Origin: Kitasatospora fiedleri | GTDB taxonomy: Bacteria > Actinomycetota > Actinomycetes > Streptomycetales > Streptomycetaceae | Length of the DNA stretch: 64,000 bases | Reading direction: 5' to 3' | Assembly (NCBI RefSeq): GCF_948472415.1 | Contig: NZ_OX419519.1 | Location: 3,596,001 to 3,660,000 of the forward strand | Part shown: positions 43,558-50,492 of the stretch, piece by piece | Position numbering within the stretch: the stretch's first letter is position 1 | Layout of the letters: each line of letters begins with the position of its first letter | The notes under the pieces: generated by a model | The model's database searches: none | What the model was told of the DNA's origin: nothing | What the model saw: only the letters and a program-made list of their open reading frames with translations | Program-made: the position numbers and the translations under genes

Positions 43558-43820
43558 AGATCCGGTTCACTGACGGCGGCTGGGCCGACTACCTCTACTG
43601 GCAGGCGAACGACCGCCGCCTGCTCAAGCGCATCAACCAGTTGATCGAGGACATCCGCCGCAACGGCCACGAAGGCATCGGCAAACCCGAACCACTGCGC
43701 CACGAACTCGCCGGGGCGTGGTCCCGTCGGATCGACCAGGAACACCGCCTGGTCTACGTCCTCGACGAGCCGGCGGACACCGTGTGCATCATTGCCTGCC
43801 GGTACCACTACAGCAAGTAG
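43554..43820 (+). CDS. yoeB: YoeB-family toxin (ribosome-dependent mRNA endonuclease)
   Basis: 88-aa RelE-superfamily toxin. It has Glu46, Arg65 in QEHRLVY and the terminal ACRYHYSK with His85-Tyr86, the YoeB catalytic set. It cleaves mRNA in the ribosomal A site when freed of YefM. The GTG start overlaps the antitoxin stop (43554-43557), which keeps toxin dose tied to antitoxin translation. The toxin appears intact. Confidence 0.94.
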   Translation: MKIRFTDGGWADYLYWQANDRRLLKRINQLIEDIRRNGHEGIGKPEPLRHELAGAWSRRIDQEHRLVYVLDEPADTVCIIACRYHYSK

Positions 43821-43958
43821 TCCTGCAGGGCCCGCTGGTCTCAGTTCTGGTCTCATTCATGCCCGTCCACCAGGGTTCATCCGCTTCAGCTACGACCGCT
43901 CCGACACAGGCCAGGACGGGTTCGTACCGCACCGAACAGCGGTGAGGAGAATGGGAGA

Positions 43959-44004
43959 GCGCGTTGGGGGCAACCCCGCACGAGTTCGAATCTCGTATCC
44001 TCCG
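43959..44004 (+). repeat. attR-like tRNA-Ser 3' fragment
   Basis: 46-bp copy of the tRNA-Ser 3' end with two substitutions. It lacks the 5' half, D-arm and anticodon, so it is not a tRNA gene. It includes the variable arm, T-arm and ATCCTCCG acceptor end. Confidence 0.85.
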
Positions 44005-44009
44005 TCGGC

Positions 44010-44045
44010 CGAAGGCCCGGACCGTTTCGACGGTTCGGGCCTTCG
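44010..44045 (+). terminator. Hairpin after the attR-like repeat
   Basis: 15-bp stem with one G-T pair (44010-44024 with 44031-44045), loop TTTCGA. Possibly the original tRNA-Ser terminator displaced by the island. Confidence 0.6.
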
Positions 44046-44064
44046 TCGTGTCAGGCCGCGTACG

Positions 44065-46161
44065 ATGCGCCGGGTGGAGGGGGAACGCGGGCTGGTGGGG
44101 CGGCGGTTGGTGGGGGCGGTGGCCGTGGCGCTGGTGCTGGCCCATCTGCTGAAGGGGGTCGGGCGGGCCGCTGCGGAGCCGGTGGTGGGGGCGGTGGTGG
44201 TGGGGGTCTGCCTCGGGTTGGTGGGGTTGCAGTCGCGGCACACCCGGAAACTTCCCGGGTGGGCCGGGTGGGCGACCGTGGAGGTGGGGGTCGGGTTCCT
44301 CGCGGTGGGGCCGCTCGGGGTCTCGGTCGGTCTGCTGTGCCTGCCGGTGGCTTCGTCGCTGTTGGAGCGGCGTCGGGTGCTGCTGGCCCTGCTGGCGGCG
44401 GGGGCGGTGCTGGTGGAGGCGGTCCGGGCCCCGGGGGTGCGGGAGGCCGTCGACCTGCTGCTGACGGTCGCCCTGGGCGGCAGCATGCTCTACGCCGTGA
44501 CGACGTTGGCGCTGCTGGCCGGCCGGGTCCACGACACCCGGCTGGAACTCGCGGCCTCCGCGGTCACCGGCGAGCGGCTGCGCATCGCGGCCACGATGGG
44601 GAAGGGGTTGGACCCGGGCATGGCCGCGATCCGGGCGGCCGCGGAGCGCCGGAATCCGGCGGAGCTGGACGGGTTGATCGGCGTGGCCCGCCGGACGCTG
44701 GCGGCGGTCCGGGCCGCCGCCGCCGAGCTGCGCAGCCTCTCGCTGGCGCCGGAGGCGGCGAGCGCCCGCGCCCTGCTGGCTTCGGCGGGCGTCGCGGCCG
44801 AGCTGCGGATCGGGCACCGCGAGCCGCTGGGCCCGGCCGGGACGGTGCTGGCGACGGTGCTGCGGGAGGCGGTCACCGCGGTGGTGCGGGTCGGGGACGC
44901 CCGGCGGTGCGAGGTCTCGACCGAGGAACGGGCCGGGCGGGTGGTGCTGCGGGTGGTCAGCGACGGCGTGCCGACGGCGGCGCTCGGCGCGGACCTGCTC
45001 GACGACCTGGCGGGGCGGGTGCGCGCGGTCGGCGGCCGACTGGCGGCGGGGCTGGAGGCCGACGGGCGCTTCGCGGTGGAGGCGTCGGTGCCCGCGACGC
45101 CGGCCTCGCCCGCCGTGGACCCGCCGGAGCTGCGGACCGCCCTCGGCCTGTACTGGTTCGTGCTCGCCGTGTTCTGCGCCAGGGCGTTGATGTTCGTCCC
45201 CGGCCCCCGGCTGGCCCTCGGGGCGGGATGCGCGGCGGTCTTCTGCGCCTTCCAGGTCCGCTTCTCGATCCGGGACGCGACGCGGCACGCCCGCGCCGCG
45301 CTGCTCGCCTCCGCGGTGCTGGCCCTGCTGCCGCTCCCCTGGCTGGGGCGGAACTGGATCGGCGCGGCCGGCATCCTGGCCGGTTCGCTGCTGATCGCCC
45401 TGCCGCTGCGCGCGGGCGCGGCGCTGGCCGGCGCGGTGGCGGTGTCCGCCGGGGTCCTCGGTGGCGGCGGCGCGGCCACGGTGCCGCTGACCGCCGTGAG
45501 CGTGCTGATCACCTGCGTGGTGGTGTACGCGGTGCTTCGCCTGGTCCGGCTGGTGCGGGAGTTGGAGCGGACGGCGGACGGGCGGGCCCGGGCCGCCGTC
45601 GTCGCCGAGCGGCTGCGTGCCGCCCGGGACCTGCACGACCTGCTCGGGCACGGCCTGACCGCGATCCTGCTCAAGGCCGAGCTGGCCCGGCGGCTGGCGG
45701 ACACCGATCCGGTCCGCTGTCGGGCCGAGCTGTCGGACATCGTGCGGCTGGCCGAGCGCGGCCGGGCCGAGCTGGGGACGGTGGCCGCCGACGGCCCCCG
45801 GCTGTCGTTCACCGCCGAACTGGCTTCGGCGGCGGCGGTGCTGGAGGCCGCCGGGATCACCGTGGAGCTGGAGGACGGGCCGGTACCGGACGCGGCGGGG
45901 GCCGTGCTGGCCGTGGTGCTGCGCGAGGCCGTCACCAACGTCCTGCGGCACAGCCGGGCCCGGTACGTGCGGATCGCCGTCTCGGCGGCCGGGGAGGTGG
46001 TGCGGCTGGAGGTGGAGAACGACGGCGTCGGGGCGGACGTCACCGCGCCCGGCTCCGGGATCGGCGGGCTGACGGTCCGGCTGGCCGGGGCGGGCGGCAC
46101 CCTGGCCGCCGGGCCGGAGGACGGCTGGTACCTGCTGCGGGCCGAGGTGCCGCCGCGTTGA
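44065..46161 (+). CDS. Tandem NarL-type histidine kinase (pseudokinase half + kinase half)
   Basis: 698-aa membrane sensor with an internal duplication. Half 1: about four membrane helices (residues 10-160), a degenerate HisKA_3 helix (ERLRIAATMGKG, where the phospho-His position is Gly179) and an HATPase with the N-box Asn replaced by Ala272 (REAVTAVVR). Half 2: about five helices (residues 355-495), then an intact HisKA_3 (ARDLHDLLGHGLT, His524) and HATPase (REAVTNVLRHSRA with Asn625; NDGVG; GSGIGGL). Only the second half can be catalytic. A convergent response regulator and an ABC exporter follow. ATG 44065 lacks a clear Shine-Dalgarno. Confidence 0.88.
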   Translation: MRRVEGERGLVGRRLVGAVAVALVLAHLLKGVGRAAAEPVVGAVVVGVCLGLVGLQSRHTRKLPGWAGWATVEVGVGFLAVGPLGVSVGLLCLPVASSLLERRRVLLALLAAGAVLVEAVRAPGVREAVDLLLTVALGGSMLYAVTTLALLAGRVHDTRLELAASAVTGERLRIAATMGKGLDPGMAAIRAAAERRNPAELDGLIGVARRTLAAVRAAAAELRSLSLAPEAASARALLASAGVAAELRIGHREPLGPAGTVLATVLREAVTAVVRVGDARRCEVSTEERAGRVVLRVVSDGVPTAALGADLLDDLAGRVRAVGGRLAAGLEADGRFAVEASVPATPASPAVDPPELRTALGLYWFVLAVFCARALMFVPGPRLALGAGCAAVFCAFQVRFSIRDATRHARAALLASAVLALLPLPWLGRNWIGAAGILAGSLLIALPLRAGAALAGAVAVSAGVLGGGGAATVPLTAVSVLITCVVVYAVLRLVRLVRELERTADGRARAAVVAERLRAARDLHDLLGHGLTAILLKAELARRLADTDPVRCRAELSDIVRLAERGRAELGTVAADGPRLSFTAELASAAAVLEAAGITVELEDGPVPDAAGAVLAVVLREAVTNVLRHSRARYVRIAVSAAGEVVRLEVENDGVGADVTAPGSGIGGLTVRLAGAGGTLAAGPEDGWYLLRAEVPPR

Positions 46162-46182
46162 GCCGCGGGGGGCCGGCGGCGG

Positions 46183-46791
46183 TCAGAGCCAGCCGGCCTC
46201 GCGGGCGATCCGGACGGCGTCCGTGCGGTTGCGGGCGTTCAGCTTGCCGACGACCGCGGTCAGGACGTTGCGCACCGTGCCGGTGGACAGGTGCAGGCGC
46301 GCGGCGATCTCGGGCGGTTCGGCGCCACCGGCCAGTTCGCGCAGGACGTCGTTCTCGCGGGGGGTGAGCGGGTTGTCCGCCAGGTCCCAGGCCGCGACGG
46401 CCAGGGCCGGGTCCAGCACCCTTCCTCCGGCCGCCACCCGGCGGATGGCCGCGACCAGTTCGGCGGGCGGCGCGGTCTTCAGCAGGAAGCCGTCGACCTT
46501 CGCGTCCAGGGCCCGGCGGAGCAGCCCGGGACGGGCCAGCGAGGTCAGCATCAGCGTCCGGCAGGCCGGCAGCTTCTCCTTCAGCGCGGCGGCCGCCTGC
46601 AGGCCGTCCGTCCGGCCCGGCATCTCGATGTCCAGGACCGCCACGTCGGGGTGGAAGGCCAGGGCCCGGGACAGCACGTCGTCCGCCGAGTCGGTCTCCG
46701 CGACGACCTCCAGGTCGGGTTCCAGCCCGAGGAGGGCCACCAGTGCCCCGCGCACCACGTGCTGGTCCTCGGCCAGCAGGAGTCTGATCAT
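46183..46791 (-). CDS. NarL/FixJ-family response regulator
   Basis: 202-aa two-component regulator. The receiver domain has Asp8-Asp9, phospho-acceptor Asp54 (AVLDIEMPG) and the conserved Lys in FLLKTAPP; the LuxR-type helix-turn-helix is LTPRENDVLRELAGGAEPPEIAARLHLSTGTVRNVL. It is convergent with the kinase gene (21-bp gap) and divergent from the ABC exporter. The 85-bp promoter region shared with the exporter contains two palindromes, so it probably controls itself and the exporter. Confidence 0.93.
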   Translation of the reverse strand: MIRLLLAEDQHVVRGALVALLGLEPDLEVVAETDSADDVLSRALAFHPDVAVLDIEMPGRTDGLQAAAALKEKLPACRTLMLTSLARPGLLRRALDAKVDGFLLKTAPPAELVAAIRRVAAGGRVLDPALAVAAWDLADNPLTPRENDVLRELAGGAEPPEIAARLHLSTGTVRNVLTAVVGKLNARNRTDAVRIAREAGWL

Positions 46792-46801
46792 GGCCCGACC
46801 C

Positions 46802-46824
46802 TACCCGTGACGACGTCACGGGTA
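46802..46824. promoter_or_regulatory. 10-bp inverted repeat in the regulator/exporter promoter
   Basis: TACCCGTGAC-GAC-GTCACGGGTA, perfect, 10 bp upstream of the response-regulator start. Probable binding site of the NarL-type regulator. Confidence 0.65.
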
Positions 46825-46832
46825 CCGCGTGA

Positions 46833-46851
46833 TCCCTTCCCTGGGAAGGGA
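46833..46851. promoter_or_regulatory. 8-bp inverted repeat upstream of the exporter
   Basis: TCCCTTCC-CTG-GGAAGGGA, perfect, 25 bp before the ABC ATPase start. It differs in sequence from the site at 46802, so it may bind a second protein or act in the transcript. Confidence 0.5.
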
Positions 46852-46876
46852 GTTCGCGGGCCGGGAGGCTGGAGGC

Positions 46877-47611
46877 ATGAGCGAAGCGATCACGTTGGAC
46901 GCCGTGAGCAAGGTCTACGGCAAGGGGCGGGGCGCGGTCGCCGCGCTGCGGGAGGTGACGGTGCGGCTGCCGAAGGGCGGTTTCACCGCGGTGATGGGGC
47001 CGTCCGGTTCGGGCAAGAGCACCTTCCTGCACTGCGCGGCGGGCCTGGACCGCCCGACCGCCGGGACCGTCCGGCTCGGCGGCACCGACCTGTCCCGGCT
47101 GAGCGAGAAGGAACTGACCGAACTGCGGCGCGAGCGCGCGGGGTTCGTGTTCCAGTCGTTCAACCTGGTCTCCGCGCTGACGGTCGAGCAGAACATCACG
47201 CTGCCGCTGCGGCTGGCCGGGCGCCGGGCCGACGCCGGACGGCTGGCCGGGCTCGTCCGCCGGGTGGGCCTGCAGGAGCGCACCGGCCACCGGCCGGGCC
47301 AGCTGTCCGGCGGCCAGCAGCAGCGGGTGGCGATCGCCCGGGCGCTGGTCTCCGGTCCCGAGGTGGTGTTCGCCGACGAGCCCACCGGCGCGCTGGACAC
47401 GATGACGGCCCGTGAGGTGCTGGTCCTGCTGCGGCAGACGGTCGACGAGTTCGGCCAGACCCTCGTCATGGTCACCCACGACCCGGTCGCCGCGTCCTAC
47501 GCCGACGAGGTGCTGTTCCTGGCCGACGGGCGGGTCGCCGACACCATGACCGGGCCGACCGCCGCCAAGGTCGCCGACCGGATGATCCGGCTGGGGGCGT
47601 GGAACCGATGA
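46877..47611 (+). CDS. ABC transporter ATP-binding protein (MacB/LolD type)
   Basis: 244-aa ATPase of a lipoprotein/macrolide/antimicrobial-peptide exporter. Walker A GPSGSGKST, Q-loop FVFQSFNLV, signature LSGGQQQR, Walker B VVFADEPTGALD and H-switch VTHD are all present. ATG at 46877 has GGGAGG 8 bases upstream. The stop overlaps the permease start (ATGA). Together with the two-component genes this looks like a cell-envelope stress or peptide-resistance module. Confidence 0.95.
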   Translation: MSEAITLDAVSKVYGKGRGAVAALREVTVRLPKGGFTAVMGPSGSGKSTFLHCAAGLDRPTAGTVRLGGTDLSRLSEKELTELRRERAGFVFQSFNLVSALTVEQNITLPLRLAGRRADAGRLAGLVRRVGLQERTGHRPGQLSGGQQQRVAIARALVSGPEVVFADEPTGALDTMTAREVLVLLRQTVDEFGQTLVMVTHDPVAASYADEVLFLADGRVADTMTGPTAAKVADRMIRLGAWNR

Positions 47612-50066
47612 TGCTGGGACTCGCCCTCGCCACCCTCCGGCACCGCCGGGCCGGGTTCGCCGGCGCCTTCGTCGCCCTGTTCTGCGCCGCGGCCCTGGTC
47701 TGCGGCTGCGGGACGCTGCTGGTCACCGGCCTGGTCGGCACCGTCCGGCCGGAGCGCTACGCGGCGGCGCCGATCGTCGTGTCCGGCGACCAGGAGGTGC
47801 ACGCCGTCGTGGACAAGGGGAAGGGGAAGACCAAGGAGAAGGCCAAGCCGATCGCGGACCGCGCCTGGGTGCCGGCCGCCCTCGCGGAGCGCGTCGCGGC
47901 GCTGCCGTCGGTGCGGGCCGTCGCCACCGAGGTGACCTTCCCGGCGCTGCTGCCCGGCGGCCCGGACCGCGGTTCGTGGGGCCACGGCTGGGAGTCCGCG
48001 CCGTTGGCCGGTCTCGCCCTGGCCGCCGGCCGGGCGCCCGCCGCCGACGACGAGGTGGTCCTCGACGCGGACACCGCGGCCCGGGCGCACCTGTCGCCCG
48101 GCTCCGCCACGGTCGTCCGGGTTCCCTCGGGAACGCTGGACGTGCGGGTGGTCGGGGTCACCGGGCGGGGCTTCGACAGCCAGGCCGCGGTCTTCTTCAC
48201 CACCGGCCGGGCCCGTGCGCTCGCCGGCCACGACGGGCTGGTCAGCGCGATCGGCGTCTTCCCGTCCGCGCCGACGGCCGCCGCCGACGTCCGGGCGCTG
48301 CTGGCCGGCGTCCCGGGCGCGGTGGTCCGCACCGGCGACGACCGCGGGCGGGCGGAGTTCCCGGACGCCGCCGGGGCCGGGGTGCGCCTGGTCAGCACGG
48401 GCGCCGTGCTGGCCGGCACCTCGCTGCTGGTCGCCCTGCTGATCGTGGTCGGCACCTTCGGCCTGTCGATCCAGCAGCGGCAACGGGAGATCGCGGTGCT
48501 GCGGGCGGTGGCCGCGACCGGGCGGCAGGTCCGGAAGATGATCGGCGGCGAGGCGCTGGTGCTCGGCCTGTCCGCCGGAATCCCGGGTGCCGCCGCCGGT
48601 CTGCCGCTGGGCGGTTGGCTGCACGGCCGGTTCGTCGCCCTCGGCGTCGTCCCGGCGAACCTGCCCGCGGTGTTCTCGCCCTTCCCGGCACTGGCCGCCG
48701 CGGCCGTCACGCTGCTGGCGGGCTGGGTGGCGGCCCGGATCTCGGCCCGGCGGGCGACCGCGATCAGGCCGGTCGAGGCGCTCGGCGAGGCGGAGTCGAA
48801 GCCGCCGCGCCCGGCCGCGGTCCGGATCGGCTTCGGGGTGCTGGCCACGGCCGGCGCGACCGTGCTGACCGCCCTGCTGACCGTCCTGCACTCCGACCAG
48901 GCGTCGACCCCGGTCTGCTTCCTCGCCGTGCTGCTGTGGTGCACGGCGCTCTCGCTGCTCGGTCCGCCGGTGGCCGGGGCCGGGACGGCCGTCCTGTCCC
49001 TGCCGCTGCGGGCGTCCCGGATCGGCGGCTGGCTCGCCGTCCAGCACCTGCGGGCCGGGGCGCACCGGCTGGCGTCGGTGGTCGTGCCGCTGACCCTGCT
49101 GATCGCGATGGCCTGCACCATCCTGTTCACCCAGGCCACCACCGAGCACGCGGCCGCCGCCCAGCGCGAGCACGGCAACACCGCCGACTTCGTGGTCGGC
49201 CCGCACGCTCCGGCCTCCGCCGCCGAGGCGCTCGCCGCAGTGCCGGGCGTCCGGACGGTGACCCGGGTCCTGCACAGTCAGGTCCGGGACGGGCTCACCA
49301 AGCGCGGCGTGCAGGCCGTCACCCCGAGCGGCTGGCCGACACGCTGGACCTCGGCGTCACCGCCGGTGACCTCGACCGGCTGGCGGACGACACGGCGGCG
49401 GCCGCGGACGGGCTGGGCTACCGGCTCGGCCAGCACATCCGGCTGACCCTCGCCGACGGCACCCCGGCGGAGGTGACGGTGGTCGCGCTCTACGGCCGCG
49501 GCCTCGGCTTCGGCGACCTGACCCTCGCGCACCACCTGGTCGCCGCCCACGTCGACGTGCCGCTGGACGACGAACTGCTGGTCAGCGGTGACGGCCTGAC
49601 CCGGCAGTCGCTCACCGCCGCCCTGCGCGGCGACCCCGGGCTCGGGGTGCTCGACCGGGCCTCCGCCGCCGCGACGAACCGGACCGGCGCGCAGATCGGC
49701 TACGTCACGCTCGGGCTGATCGTCACCTTCGTGGCCATCGCCGTCGTCAACACCCTGGCCATGGGCATCGCCGACCGCCGCCACGAGTTCACCGCGCTGG
49801 CCCTGGCCGGTGCCACCCGCCGCCAGATCCGGCGGATGCTCGGCTGGGAGACCGCGGTCGCCGTCACCCTCGCCACCGCCCTCGGCCTGGCCGTCGCCCT
49901 CGCGGTGCTCAGCACCTACGCCGAGGGCATCACCCGCGGCACCGCCGGGGCGGCCGTCCCCCTCCCCGAACTCGCCCTGGTCCTCCTCGGCGCCACCTCC
50001 CTCGCCGCCCTCGGCACCTGGCTCCCCGCCCACACCACCCTGCGCCGACCGCACCACCGGCCCTGA
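47608..50066 (+). CDS. FtsX-family ABC permease (frameshifted)
   Basis: About 819 aa if one base is restored. One N-terminal helix, a large extracytoplasmic domain, a first FtsX block (residues about 270-390; FGLSIQQRQREIAVLRAVAATGRQVRKM), more helices, a second extracytoplasmic domain and a second FtsX block (MGIADRRHEFTALALAGATRRQIRRML). The coding frame changes at 49321-49326: after GVQAVTP the continuation ERLADTLDLG is in another frame. One extra C in the C4 run 49322-49325 joins them. Partner of the ATPase upstream, with overlapping start. Confidence 0.88.
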
Positions 50067-50492
50067 AGGGACCCCGGCGGGCAGCACGAGCCGGTCCGCG
50101 GGGCCGGTCCCTGGTCCGGGTTCCGGTCCCGTTCACTGGCGATGCACGGGAGTTCTACCGGAGAACCGAGGTGCCGGTAGGGGATGACCCGCTCGGACTC
50201 GGTCGGCCTGGGGCCCTTGGGGGTGACGGCGCTGCGGGGTACGTGGAGGGCGTGGAGATCCGGGTCTGCGCCGGCTCGACGCCGGGCCCCGCTGCCGCCG
50301 GGGTGGAGGCACGGCACGGGCCGGGGCGTCGGTGCGCTGGGGGCCGGGCGGGGCGGCCGGGGCGCGGTGGTGGTTCCGGGCTTCGTCGTACTCCGCTCGC
50401 GGTGGTGCGCCATGCTTGGGGTCGCGGGCGGGTCCGGGAGGGTGGGGCGGCCCGGTGAGGTGAGGTGTTCCGTCGGTGGGGAGGGTGGGCCG
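50067..50492. other. 426-bp intergenic region, mostly featureless
   Basis: No gene is supportable. It contains an inverted repeat CTACCGG-N12-CCGGTAG (50155-50161 with 50174-50180) that could be a terminator or operator, then G-rich DNA leading to the Shine-Dalgarno of the next gene. Confidence 0.4.

Larger units (their letters stand above)
42582..44004. mobile_element. 1.4-kb tRNA-Ser island (SUKH + YefM/YoeB)
   Basis: DNA bounded by the tRNA-Ser 3' end and its direct copy. It carries a terminator, a SUKH-family gene and a toxin-antitoxin pair, and no integrase. This is either a remnant of a larger integrative element or a passive cassette moved by an integrase in trans. The presence of one hairpin terminator after each repeat copy (42587 and 44010) fits an insertion that displaced the original 3' flank. 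Confidence 0.65.

Noticed and set aside
43946..44004. A second tRNA-Ser gene
   Set aside because: Only the 3' part is present; no acceptor 5' strand, D-arm or anticodon stem.
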